Shown here: in pieces, positions 12,106 to 20,116 of the stretch
How the letters are laid out: each line of letters opens with the position of its first letter
Numbering within the stretch: position 1 is the first letter of the stretch
Assembly (NCBI GenBank): GCA_016715885.1
Contig: JADJXL010000020.1
Span: 1,240,001 to 1,304,000, forward strand
Reading direction: 5' to 3'
DNA length: 64,000 bases
From: Polyangiaceae bacterium
Lineage (GTDB): Bacteria; Myxococcota_A; Polyangia; Polyangiales; Polyangiaceae
Made by a program: the position numbers and the translations under genes
Notes under the pieces: generated by a model
Database searches by the model: none
Told to the model about the DNA's origin: nothing
What the model saw: only the letters and a program-made list of their open reading frames with translations

Positions 12106-14427
12106 ATGAAATACGCGCCATCCAAGCTCGGTCTTGCGGTCATTCCCGCGCTGGCAATTCTTGGTTGCTCGGACCAAGTCACCATCGTGCCAAGTCCGTC
12201 ACCGTGCGGATCCAGCATGATTGTCCAGAAACTGCAGCAAAGTGCCGTCGAGAAGCTCGATCTATTGCTTGCCATCGACAATTCACCTTCGATGGCGGAC
12301 AAGCAAGCCATTTTGGCGCTCGCCATTCCAGACCTCGTCAATCGGCTCGTCAATCCACCTTGCGTTGACGTCAATGGTGTCATTTTGCCGAATCCGCCTG
12401 CTGGACCGATGGACGCTTGTCCTCCTGGTTCTCGACGCCAATTCGATCCCGTTGTCGACATGCACATTGGCATCGTCAGCTCCAGCATTGGGGGCCATGG
12501 TGCCGATGCGTGTTCGAATGCCGAAAATAACAGCGAATGCAGCCCCGTCCCAAACCTCACCATCAATGACCGAGGGCACTTGCTCGCGCGCACGGACCCT
12601 TGCAGCGGCAGCGAAGCGCCCACATTCCAAAACAAGGGATTTTTGGCGTGGGATCCTGGGGACAAATATGGAGGGGAAACAATCATTGATGATGGCAATG
12701 GCAAAGGCGTCGTACCAGCGCTGCGCGACATGGTGACCGGGGTCGGGCAAATTGGTTGTCGTTATGAATCGCAGCTCGAATCGATTTATCGGTTCCTCGT
12801 GGATCCCGAACCGTACGAAACGATCACCGCCGAAAATTTCAAGGCCACGCCGAAGGGTATCGATTCCCTACTTCTCGAGCAGCGCAAGCAATTCCTTCGC
12901 CCTGATTCGATGCTCGCGATCCTCATGCTGAGCGACGAGAATGATTGCTCCATCAAAGAATATGGGCAATTTTATTATGCGGCACAACAGCAGCTCAATG
13001 GAATGCCCGTTCGACTTCCACGCCCGCGGCAAGAATGTGCCATCGATCCGAATGATCCTTGTTGCAGATCGTGCGGGCAGTCGCAGGGCGCATGTCCGGA
13101 TGATCCGACATGCAAAGATCCGAATGGGGGCCCCGGCCCCGCGCTCCTCACGGCAGAAGAGGACGATCCGAAGCTGCGCTGTTGGGATCAAAAACGCCGC
13201 TTTGGAATCGATTTTTTATATTCGACGGATCGTTACGTGCAGGCGTTCAGCAGCCAGGTCATTCCGAATCGCGCGGGCGAGCTCGTCCCGAACCCCATTT
13301 TCTCCGACCTGGACTTCAATGATTCGAACTCCAACATTCGAGATTCCGGCATGGTTTACGTTGCCGGCATCGTCGGTGTGCCTTGGCAAGACATTGTGCG
13401 CGACCCAAACGATCCGAAAAATGGTTTCAAAGACGCAAACGAATTGAATGAGCAGGTCGACAACAACGGAACGACAACGTGGGACATGATTCTCGGAGAT
13501 CCAGCGAAAAACAAAAAGCCGCTGGATCCGCTCATGATCGAGACCTACGAAAAACGCCCTGGGTTGCCCGATGCTTCCATGCCGCTTTCCAATCTCGTCA
13601 ACGGGCACGAATGGACCATTGCCAAAAACGACCTCCAGTATGCGTGCATCTTTCCATTGCTCCCCGGAATGGAGCGTGATTGCACGGATCCGAGCCAAAT
13701 CGGATGCGATTGCTCGTCACCGACGAACGACAACCCGCTCTGCGCACCAAACCCGAGCGACAATGGCAACCCCACGCTTCAAGTACGCGCCAAAGCATAT
13801 CCAGGCATTCGCCCGCTCACGGTGCTGAAAGATCTCGGTTCGCAAGCTGTCGTCACATCCGTTTGTCCTGTCCAACTCGACGATTCCAGCGCCCCTGCGA
13901 CCGATTTCGGCTACCGCATGGCCGTCTCCGCCATGATGGATCGATTGCGTCCGGCGCTTGGCGCGCAATGTTTGCCGCGGACACTCGTGCCCGACGAGAG
14001 CGGCAAGGTCTCATGCGTGCTGGTCGAGGCCATCAATTCCGAAGGAAACTGCCAATGCGACCCGAGCAAAGCGCGTCGCGGCATCGAAGCCGGCAGCGCG
14101 CAAGCCAATATGGTCAGCATTGCGAAAACGGATCCCCTTGCGGCACAAGCTGGATGGGATTGCTATTGCGAAGTGGTGCAGCTCGAAGGCGCAGCCAAAG
14201 AAGTTTGTCAACACGATACAGCGAGCGCACCCATGCTCAATGGCGAACCGGTCAATGGCTGGTGTTACGTCGACGCATCGACGGACCCGCCCACGGGCAA
14301 TCCGGAGCTCGTTGCCGCGTGCCCCGACAACGAAAAACGAAAAATTCGCTATGCGGGCCACGGCGAAGCTCGGCCTGGCGCTACGCTGTTCATCACGTGT
14401 GGCGACGGGTCGATTTGCGCCCCCTGA
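12106..14427 (+). CDS. lipoprotein with von Willebrand factor A-like motif
   Basis: A 773-residue lipoprotein (lipobox L-G-C, Cys21). Shortly after the anchor comes D58-N-S-P-S62-M, a D-x-S-x-S metal-ion (MIDAS) motif of von Willebrand A domains, in the segment L-L-L-A-I-D-N-S-P-S-M. The rest is rich in Cys, Pro, Asp and Asn with several short Cys loops. Proteins of this layout are frequent in Polyangiales and are annotated as hypothetical or VWA lipoproteins; the likely role is calcium or magnesium-dependent binding at the cell surface. Its 3' end faces the graspetide operon, with palindrome copy 2 between. Confidence 0.75.
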   Translation: MKYAPSKLGLAVIPALAILGCSDQVTIVPSPSPCGSSMIVQKLQQSAVEKLDLLLAIDNSPSMADKQAILALAIPDLVNRLVNPPCVDVNGVILPNPPAGPMDACPPGSRRQFDPVVDMHIGIVSSSIGGHGADACSNAENNSECSPVPNLTINDRGHLLARTDPCSGSEAPTFQNKGFLAWDPGDKYGGETIIDDGNGKGVVPALRDMVTGVGQIGCRYESQLESIYRFLVDPEPYETITAENFKATPKGIDSLLLEQRKQFLRPDSMLAILMLSDENDCSIKEYGQFYYAAQQQLNGMPVRLPRPRQECAIDPNDPCCRSCGQSQGACPDDPTCKDPNGGPGPALLTAEEDDPKLRCWDQKRRFGIDFLYSTDRYVQAFSSQVIPNRAGELVPNPIFSDLDFNDSNSNIRDSGMVYVAGIVGVPWQDIVRDPNDPKNGFKDANELNEQVDNNGTTTWDMILGDPAKNKKPLDPLMIETYEKRPGLPDASMPLSNLVNGHEWTIAKNDLQYACIFPLLPGMERDCTDPSQIGCDCSSPTNDNPLCAPNPSDNGNPTLQVRAKAYPGIRPLTVLKDLGSQAVVTSVCPVQLDDSSAPATDFGYRMAVSAMMDRLRPALGAQCLPRTLVPDESGKVSCVLVEAINSEGNCQCDPSKARRGIEAGSAQANMVSIAKTDPLAAQAGWDCYCEVVQLEGAAKEVCQHDTASAPMLNGEPVNGWCYVDASTDPPTGNPELVAACPDNEKRKIRYAGHGEARPGATLFITCGDGSICAP

Positions 14428-14477
14428 CGGCGTTGAACGGCATGCTCATTGGCGGTGACGACGATAGCCCGGGGAGT

Positions 14478-14570
14478 GGTTCGATTTCGCGGCGCTCGTG
14501 GTGGTTCCTGCTGTTCGAGCCCGCGGAGCGGGCGAGTTCAGGGGGACCGCGAGTGCCGCGAAATCGAACC
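14478..14570. repeat. dispersed double-hairpin palindrome, copy 2
   Basis: Outer arms GGTTCGATTTCGCGGC (14478-14493) and GCCGCGAAATCGAACC (14555-14570) are perfect reverse complements. The centre has CTGTTCGAG and the inner hairpin CCCGC-GGA-GCGGG (about 14520-14532). It sits between the convergent VWA lipoprotein and the ABC exporter. Arm sequences differ from copy 1 but remain complementary. Confidence 0.82.
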
Positions 14571-14603
14571 CTCCCTGGGCGGACAAATTCGCCAGCTCTT
14601 CCT

Positions 14604-16403
14604 CTAAACGTACCCCTTCGCCTGTTTCCTGAACATTTCTGCATACATGCCGCCCTTCTCCATCAGCTCGGCATGCGTCCCGTCCTCGCGAATGCCCTGT
14701 TTGTCAAGGACGACGATACGATCGGCCATACGCACGTTCGCGAAACGGTGCGAAATCAATAGCAGCGTTTTTCCATCGGACAAATTCCGCACGCGTTCGA
14801 ACACCTCGGCTTCCGCGTCGATATCGAGTGCCGCCGTGGGTTCGTCGAGCACCAAGACATCCGCTTCTTTGCGCATGAATGCGCGCGCAAGCGCCAATCG
14901 TTGCCATTGCCCGCCCGATAGCTCGACGCCGCCCGTGAACCACCGGCCGAGCTGCGTATCCAAAGCCCCAGGCAAATTGTCGACGATCGTCGTCGCTCCG
15001 CCACGAGAAACCGCATCGCGGATGCGCTCGTCGTCATCGATATGCGCTACGCTACCAAAAGCGATGTTTTCTCGTGCCGTCAGTTGGTATTGATTGAAAT
15101 CCTGAAACACCACGGAGAGGCGTTTTCGTAGCTCGTCTCGGGCGATACCACGAATATCGCGACCATCGAGCAAGATTCGTCCCTCGGTTGGCTCGTACAA
15201 TCCTGAAAGAAGTTTGATGAACGTCGACTTTCCCGCGCCGTTGTGCCCGACGAGCGCAAAACTCTGGCCCGCAGGAATCCACAAGTCGATGTGACGCAGC
15301 GCGAACGTTTCTTGGTCGGGATATCGAAAACCAACGTCCTCGAAGCGAATTCCGCGCTCGTCTCGGTCTTTTTCGGAGTTCGTCAACAGCTTCGAATCAG
15401 GCGCGGGAATTGCCATGAATTGCAGCAGATTCGACATGTACAAATCATGTTCGTAGAGTGCTCCCAGCGATAACAAAATGGCCAAAAACGTGGATTGGCC
15501 TTGCCTGAACGCAAGGGCGTACATCGTCATGTCGCCAAGCCCCAGTTTTCCCAGCGCCGCTTGAATCACGATGAACGCATAACAGCCATAAAACACGACC
15601 GTTCCGATTTGCGAAAGAAGCATGCCCCAAAAGACGCGCCGCACCGAAAGACCACGTTCTTCACGCCATAATTTTTCGCTCACGTCACGATAACGTCCCA
15701 GCAGCGTGGGCGACAACCCGAGCATCATGACCTCTTTTGCGTGCTCGTCGCTCGCCAGGACGAATTCGAGATACGAGAGCAAACGCGCATCGGTCACTCG
15801 CTTGTTGCGCAAATCGAATGCTGCGCGAGAAAACCGCAATTCGACCAGTGCAGCGGGAAATGCAGCCAGTGCCAGCAAAATAACGGCCAATGGATGAAAC
15901 CGAAAAAGCAGTGCGGAAAAACCCACGAGCGTCGCGAGGGCGGAGCACAGCGCCAAAAGCTCGGCCGCAACCGACAGGGGGCGATGTGTGGCTTCACGCC
16001 GCGCCCTTGTCAATTGATCATAAAACTCGGGATTTTGGAAGTGGGACAGCGTGAGCGTCGCGGTTTTTTGCAGTATCTCGAAATTGACGGTCAACCCGAG
16101 GCGCACACCCAGCAATGAACGCAAAAGAGCTGCCCCTCGCTGGGCCGCCGCCATGGACGCCACGAGGAGCAATTCCGCCACGACCCACGCAATCGCCCGC
16201 TTTGCATCACGCGCGACGACGCTATCGACGATTGCCTTGCCAACCCAAACGATTGCAATCGGCATCACGGCGGTGATACCGATTGCACCGATCCACGCAC
16301 CTGCAATGCTCGGCGAGCTGCGCCAAGCCATACCGACGGCTTTGGCGCCACGAGCCAACCGAGCACGAAGGCCGTTTTCGTTTGCACCACGTGAAGCCGT
16401 CAT
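14604..16403 (-). CDS. ABC exporter (fused permease-ATPase) of the graspetide operon
   Basis: A 599-residue half-transporter: about six membrane segments in the first ~320 residues, then a nucleotide-binding domain with Walker A G-H-N-G-A-G-K-S-T, Q-loop Q-D-F-N-Q, signature L-S-G-G-Q, Walker B L-V-L-D-E-P and H-loop S-H-R. No peptidase C39 domain is present, so it is unlikely to cut the leader. Its start overlaps the stop of the MdnC-like ligase by 4 bp (ATGA), so it is co-translated with it. In microviridin clusters the ABC transporter (MdnE/MvdA) exports the product and can stabilise the ligase complex; the same role is inferred here. Confidence 0.9.
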   Translation of the reverse strand: MTASRGANENGLRARLARGAKAVGMAWRSSPSIAGAWIGAIGITAVMPIAIVWVGKAIVDSVVARDAKRAIAWVVAELLLVASMAAAQRGAALLRSLLGVRLGLTVNFEILQKTATLTLSHFQNPEFYDQLTRARREATHRPLSVAAELLALCSALATLVGFSALLFRFHPLAVILLALAAFPAALVELRFSRAAFDLRNKRVTDARLLSYLEFVLASDEHAKEVMMLGLSPTLLGRYRDVSEKLWREERGLSVRRVFWGMLLSQIGTVVFYGCYAFIVIQAALGKLGLGDMTMYALAFRQGQSTFLAILLSLGALYEHDLYMSNLLQFMAIPAPDSKLLTNSEKDRDERGIRFEDVGFRYPDQETFALRHIDLWIPAGQSFALVGHNGAGKSTFIKLLSGLYEPTEGRILLDGRDIRGIARDELRKRLSVVFQDFNQYQLTARENIAFGSVAHIDDDERIRDAVSRGGATTIVDNLPGALDTQLGRWFTGGVELSGGQWQRLALARAFMRKEADVLVLDEPTAALDIDAEAEVFERVRNLSDGKTLLLISHRFANVRMADRIVVLDKQGIREDGTHAELMEKGGMYAEMFRKQAKGYV

Positions 16404-17407
16404 GCGCGATGTGCTCGACGTGCACCAGGTTCACCGAGCAGCACGTCCGCCAGCGCATCCGACAGCGGGAAGTTCGGCGAATTGTATTGCATCCAGAAGC
16501 ATTCGCCGGCCGGATTTGCTTCCAAGAAAACATGCCGCCCGTCCGGATCGACAATCACGTCGACGGCGCTGTATTGCATGCCTATACGCTCCATGTATTT
16601 GCCGATTTTGGTCTCGATATCCGACGGAAGCGTGTATTCCTTCCATGATTGCAGCAGCGTCACGCCTCGCTCTCTCCAATCGATATCGGCTCCGGCCGTA
16701 TTTTCGGAATCGACGCAGGCTGTGAACATGCGCGTTCCGATGACGGTGATGCGCAGCTCGAGCTTCTTGCGGATGCGTTCCTGAAAAACCATGGGGGAAT
16801 AACGCAGGCCATCGAGCTTGCCCAGGTGCTCTTTCGTGATGAGCGTGGTGAACACCACTTGTTCATTGCCATTTTCGTCGAATACGGGAAACGCAGAGAG
16901 CATTTTGGCGACGGCACCATTTGGGCACGATTCGATGAATTCGCGCGCTTCTTGCGGATCGTTCGTCATGACCGATCGCGGAATTTCGAGCCCCAATTCT
17001 CGAGCAAGGTGCAGTTGCCTCGGTTTGTGTTCATTGCTGCGTACGACATGCGGCGGATCGAGCACGAAACACGGGGCCGCGGCGAGCGCGCCATACAGGA
17101 GCGCTTTGGATTCGAGCATCGCGCCATGACGCATTTGCCGCTCCATCTGCGGCAGCTTTTCCGCCGTTCGCCCGCGACGATACCAAATGGCATCTTCGGG
17201 CCCCACGCGCATCTCGCGCCCCTTGTACCGGAAGCGCAATCCTTCTCCGGACGAATGTTGCGACAGAACGATTTGCGCTTCGGTCGGGAAGACATCATTG
17301 TCGAAACGCATCACTTCCGCGCCGCGCGATTCCAGCCTGCGCGTCAACTCGGGGATCATGCCCGTGATATCCCCGGTGTACGTGACGAGTAGCACCTTCT
17401 TGCTCAT
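16400..17407 (-). CDS. mdnC: MdnC-like ATP-grasp ligase (lactone-forming) of a graspetide
   Basis: A 335-residue ATP-grasp enzyme. It resembles microviridin MdnC/MvdD in order and spacing of motifs: F-D-N-D-V-F-P-T-E near the N-terminus, the W-Y-R-R motif, V-V-F-T-T with the K-E-H-L-G-K-L-D-G-L segment, P-M-V-F-Q-E, the L-E-L-R-I-T-V-I-G core, and the metal-binding V-F-L-E-A-N-P-A-G-E. MdnC-type enzymes join Thr or Ser side chains to Asp or Glu carboxylates with ATP (omega-esters). The ATG directly follows the TGA of the MdnB-like gene and a GGAAGGGAG ribosome-binding site precedes it. The assignment MdnC versus MdnB rests on recalled family features. Confidence 0.88.
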   Translation of the reverse strand: MSKKVLLVTYTGDITGMIPELTRRLESRGAEVMRFDNDVFPTEAQIVLSQHSSGEGLRFRYKGREMRVGPEDAIWYRRGRTAEKLPQMERQMRHGAMLESKALLYGALAAAPCFVLDPPHVVRSNEHKPRQLHLARELGLEIPRSVMTNDPQEAREFIESCPNGAVAKMLSAFPVFDENGNEQVVFTTLITKEHLGKLDGLRYSPMVFQERIRKKLELRITVIGTRMFTACVDSENTAGADIDWRERGVTLLQSWKEYTLPSDIETKIGKYMERIGMQYSAVDVIVDPDGRHVFLEANPAGECFWMQYNSPNFPLSDALADVLLGEPGARRAHRA

Positions 17408-18418
17408 TCAAACGCTCCCTTCCACGTCTTTTTGCATCATTTTCGCCGGCTCGCTATCCGATTGGCGCGCCAAACGGAGAAGCGCCTCCGCAATGGCTTC
17501 GCCAATCGGCAAGCCCAAATCTTTTTCCAGCATGCCCCATTCGCCATGTGGATTGACCTCCAAAAAAACGTAATCGCCGCTCGGTGTTAGAATGAGGTCA
17601 ATCGCTCCTTGCCGCAAAGCAAGGCGATTCATGAGCGCCGAAAGTCGCGTATGCACGTGCTCGGGCAATGCGAGCGTCTCCCATGGTGCGTCCTTGGCAT
17701 CGTAACGCCAATCGACGCCACACGCGGCCCCAGCGAGCGCCCCCACGAAAGCCATACCATTGACCCAAGCAATGCGCAATTCCTTGGCTTTTGGCACGAA
17801 TCGTTGAAACATCATCGGACATTGCCGGAGACTTTCCAGCGAGCCCAAATCGGCGCGAGAGAGTCGTCGCGTTGGAAAGCCTCCCCCACCCTTCATCGAA
17901 TACCCAAGAGAATTCTGCAACTTCGTCACGACATCACCGGCATGTTCATCATAGAATCGCGCTGCCGCCGCAGGATCGGCCGTAATGAGCGTCGGGGGAA
18001 TTTCAAGTCCCACCGATTGCGCAATCGCAAGCTGTCGCGTTTTGTTTTCGGCACACCGATTCACATCGATGGGATCGATCCACGGCACGCCGGAGAGCAA
18101 ATCCAAGAGCCCGCGTAATGCCGTCATGGATTCGCGCGTCGCCACTTCGCGATGCTGAACCGATAACCTTTCGTCCAAGCGCGGCGGCCACAGTCGCCAC
18201 AACCACACCGCGTCCACTTCGAGCTCTTCGCCGTTCAGGAGCAATCGATTACCGGCGGGATTTCCCAATTCTGCACGAAGATCGAGTCCCGTCGGAAAGT
18301 CGTCCGTATTCAAACGAATCACGCGTGCGCCTCGTTGTAAAAGGGCCCCCGCGACCCGATCGGTGCAGAACGGCTCTTGCCGATGCGTGACGAGCAGCAC
18401 GCAAACGTCTTGTTTCAT
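17408..18418 (-). CDS. mdnB: MdnB-like ATP-grasp ligase (lactam-forming) of a graspetide
   Basis: A 336-residue ATP-grasp enzyme paralogous to the next gene. Features of the MdnB/MvdC branch: N-terminal L-L-V-T-H with D-R-V-A, A-V-W-L-W-R-L-W in place of W-Y-R-R, P-M-M-F-Q, V-N-G-M-A-F-V-G-A-L, and C-terminal V-F-L-E-V-N-P-H-G-E-W-G-M-L-E-K-D-L. MdnB-type enzymes form the Lys-to-Glu amide after the esters are made. The ATG at 18418 was chosen over the longer frame (to 18463) because ACGGAGGTG lies just upstream. It follows the precursor gene after 66 bp and abuts the MdnC-like gene. Confidence 0.88.
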   Translation of the reverse strand: MKQDVCVLLVTHRQEPFCTDRVAGALLQRGARVIRLNTDDFPTGLDLRAELGNPAGNRLLLNGEELEVDAVWLWRLWPPRLDERLSVQHREVATRESMTALRGLLDLLSGVPWIDPIDVNRCAENKTRQLAIAQSVGLEIPPTLITADPAAAARFYDEHAGDVVTKLQNSLGYSMKGGGGFPTRRLSRADLGSLESLRQCPMMFQRFVPKAKELRIAWVNGMAFVGALAGAACGVDWRYDAKDAPWETLALPEHVHTRLSALMNRLALRQGAIDLILTPSGDYVFLEVNPHGEWGMLEKDLGLPIGEAIAEALLRLARQSDSEPAKMMQKDVEGSV

Positions 18419-18434
18419 TCGACACCTCCGTAGT

Positions 18435-18452
18435 CGCGGGGACCCACCCGCG
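18435..18452 (-). terminator. intercistronic hairpin between precursor and mdnB (possible attenuator)
   Basis: In the mRNA sense CGCGGG-TGGGTC-CCCGCG folds into a 6-bp GC stem with a 6-base loop, 33 bp after the precursor stop and ~17 bp before the mdnB start. There is no U-run, so partial termination or protection of the upstream mRNA end, giving more precursor than enzyme, is an inference. Confidence 0.45.
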
Positions 18453-18484
18453 TCATGCGTCACCGCATTTCGCGCACGATGCGA

Positions 18485-18691
18485 TCACCAATCGGCGTCG
18501 CCGAACCACGTCGTCGACTCGTCATCGTCGCTCGGATACTTCTTGGTGCATTCGCTGTCCAAGCAATGATACGTGGGAGCCGGCTTGGAACCGCCGCCTC
18601 CGGCGAGTTGCGCGGGATCCTTTTGCGAGCTGAGCAGATTGGCGAAAAAGGGCGCGGCGCCCGCTTCGGATTCGGCAATTTTGTTGGACAT
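18485..18691 (-). CDS. mdnA: microviridin-type graspetide precursor peptide
   Basis: A 68-residue peptide with a strong ribosome-binding site (AGGAGG) upstream of its ATG. The leader holds P-F-F-A-N-L-L at 14-20, matching the P-F-F-A-R-F-L helix that microviridin ligases bind. A G-G-G-G spacer (31-34) precedes the core region. The segment T49-x-K51-Y-P-S54-D55-D56-D57-E58 has the microviridin spacing exactly: predicted esters Thr49-Asp55 and Ser54-Asp57 and amide Lys51-Glu58, with Asp in place of the usual Glu at the second ester site. It continues with a 10-residue tail S-T-T-W-F-G-D-A-D-W, and Cys43 and Cys48 precede the core; both are unusual. Microviridins are mostly serine-protease inhibitors; target here unknown. 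Confidence 0.9.
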   Translation of the reverse strand: MSNKIAESEAGAAPFFANLLSSQKDPAQLAGGGGSKPAPTYHCLDSECTKKYPSDDDESTTWFGDADW

Positions 18692-18703
18692 GTCTTCCTC
18701 CTT

Positions 18704-18719
18704 GTTTGGCGCGCCAAAC
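18704..18719. promoter_or_regulatory. 16-bp perfect palindrome in the precursor 5' UTR
   Basis: GTTTGGCGCGCCAAAC is self-complementary and ends 3 bases before the AGGAGG ribosome-binding site of the precursor gene. It lies downstream of the predicted transcription start (~18750), so it could be an operator or an mRNA hairpin that shields or stabilises the 5' end. Confidence 0.45.
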
Positions 18720-18758
18720 GACGAGCCACCCGTCGCAATTGCGAAGGGCACCCGCGTC

Positions 18759-18776
18759 AAGCAACGGATGGGCCAG
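18759..18776 (-). promoter_or_regulatory. sigma-54 (-24/-12) promoter of the graspetide operon
   Basis: Minus-strand CTGGCCCATCCGTTGCTT fits the sigma-54 consensus YTGGCACGRNNNTTGCW: invariant GG (18774-18773) and GC (18762-18761) are separated by exactly 10 bases, and TTGCT is intact. The predicted start is near 18750, giving a 5' UTR of ~58 bases. An enhancer-binding protein gene lies directly upstream. Confidence 0.72.
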
Positions 18777-18815
18777 CCTGCGAGCTGCGAAATCCGCGCT
18801 TCGGCCAATCCAAGG

Positions 18816-18871
18816 CACGCCAATTCGGCGCGACACTCACGCCGATTCGGCACTCGTCACGCCAAATCGGC
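18816..18871. promoter_or_regulatory. three helically phased dyads, candidate enhancer sites (UAS)
   Basis: Three copies of CACGCCRAWTCGGC at 18816-18829, 18838-18851 and 18858-18871, with starts 22 and 20 bp apart (about two DNA turns). Each carries the near-palindrome GCCGAWTCGGC; the middle one is perfect apart from the central base. They lie ~40-100 bp upstream of the -24 box, where sigma-54 activators bind, and just past the end of the activator gene. Confidence 0.75.
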
Positions 18872-18898
18872 GTTGCACACATTACATCAGCATGTTCG

Positions 18899-20041
18899 TC
18901 ATTCGGAGTGCAAACCATATCGCTTGATCTTTGTAACGAAAGTACGTAGTGGTACGCCGAGCAGCTCGGCCGCGCGACGTTGATTGCCGCGCGTATACGC
19001 CAGCGCCTCGCGCATACGGCGCGCTTCGAGCGCTTCGATTTCGTCGGCAAGCGGTCGAAACCCTGGAGGCTCGGTCGTGGATTGATTCGCTGCCGCAATA
19101 GGTTCGACCATTGCGTCGTGATGGCTCGATTGTACATGAGCCGGCAGGTGCCGCGGCTCGATGCGACCTTCCGTCGCCGTGGCTGCGACATATCCCATCA
19201 AATTGCGCAACTCTCGCACGTTCCCCGGAAAGGAATATTTCGTGAGAATGGCAAGTGTACTGTCCGTTATCGTTGGCACCGCACGACTCGACGCTCGACA
19301 CGCCTGGCGCAAGAAATGGCTTGCCAAAATGGGAATGTCCATCGGGCGTTCGGTCAATCGTGGGAGCGGGACCACCGCTGCTGCGAGACGAAAGTAAAGA
19401 TCTTGTCGAAAGCGACCTGCGCGCACATCGGCCTCGAGGTCCTGATTCGTGGCGGCGACGACGCGACAATCCACTTTTCGTTCACGCACGCCGCCGACGG
19501 GACAAATCAAACCATCTTCCAGCACGCGCAGCAGCTTGGCTTGAGCCATTTTCGATAATTCGCCCACTTCGTCCAAGAATATCGTACCGCCATGCGCAAC
19601 CTCGAAACGCCCTATCTTGTCGTTCGTCGCGCCGGAAAATGCACCACGCAAATAGCCAAAAAGCTCGCTCTCGAGAAGGCTGTCCGGAATGGCCGCACAG
19701 TTGATCGCCACGAATGGTGCGTCGCGACGAACCGAAAAGTAGTGCACGGCGCGCGCCGCGTGTTCTTTGCCCGTACCGGTGTCCCCCGTGATGGTGACTG
19801 GCAGCATGGAACGGGCCAGGTTTTGTAAAATTTCGTACACCCGAAGCATGGTGGGATCGGCAATGAGCGTGACGGCGCCACCCAAGTCCAATGCTTCAGG
19901 CTCTGCATCTTTCGGGCACAATGCGCTTTCGCAGATCAACGCCTCGATTTTCCTCCGCGTCTGAGACACGCGCCATCGCCCTGACGTAAAATGCGGTCCA
20001 TTCATGCTTTTCATTGCGCCCGGCGTGCACATCTTGCGCAC
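18899..20041 (-). CDS. sigma-54-dependent transcriptional activator (AAA+/Fis) of the graspetide operon
   Basis: A 380-residue enhancer-binding protein. The AAA+ domain spans about 57-290: Walker A G-D-T-G-T-G-K-E (86-93), the sigma-54 contact loop G-A-F-S-G-A (133-138; most members have G-A-F-T-G-A), Walker B T-I-F-L-D-E (153-158), and F-P-G-N-V-R-E-L. A Fis-type helix-turn-helix ends the protein (about 345-378). The N-terminus has only ~55 residues with no receiver, GAF or FHA domain visible, so activity may be set by expression or a small partner. The gene precedes the precursor in the same direction, and the three dyads and the -24/-12 promoter fill the 207-bp gap. Several upstream Met/GTG codons make the start uncertain. 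Confidence 0.92.
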   Translation of the reverse strand: MRKMCTPGAMKSMNGPHFTSGRWRVSQTRRKIEALICESALCPKDAEPEALDLGGAVTLIADPTMLRVYEILQNLARSMLPVTITGDTGTGKEHAARAVHYFSVRRDAPFVAINCAAIPDSLLESELFGYLRGAFSGATNDKIGRFEVAHGGTIFLDEVGELSKMAQAKLLRVLEDGLICPVGGVRERKVDCRVVAATNQDLEADVRAGRFRQDLYFRLAAAVVPLPRLTERPMDIPILASHFLRQACRASSRAVPTITDSTLAILTKYSFPGNVRELRNLMGYVAATATEGRIEPRHLPAHVQSSHHDAMVEPIAAANQSTTEPPGFRPLADEIEALEARRMREALAYTRGNQRRAAELLGVPLRTFVTKIKRYGLHSE

Positions 20042-20116
20042 CAGACGGCTGGGTCCGCCTGGCGCGGCGAATGCAGCATGGCTTGAACGTTCGCATCACC
20101 ACGCCGGAGTACAGAA

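Noticed and set aside
14478..14570. Simple rho-independent terminator
   Set aside because: No U-run follows; related copies occur in divergent and tandem gaps and the two-hairpin structure covaries.
14604..20041. Acetyltransferase (MdnD) for the graspetide
   Set aside because: Searched the operon and flanks; no GNAT-like gene was found.
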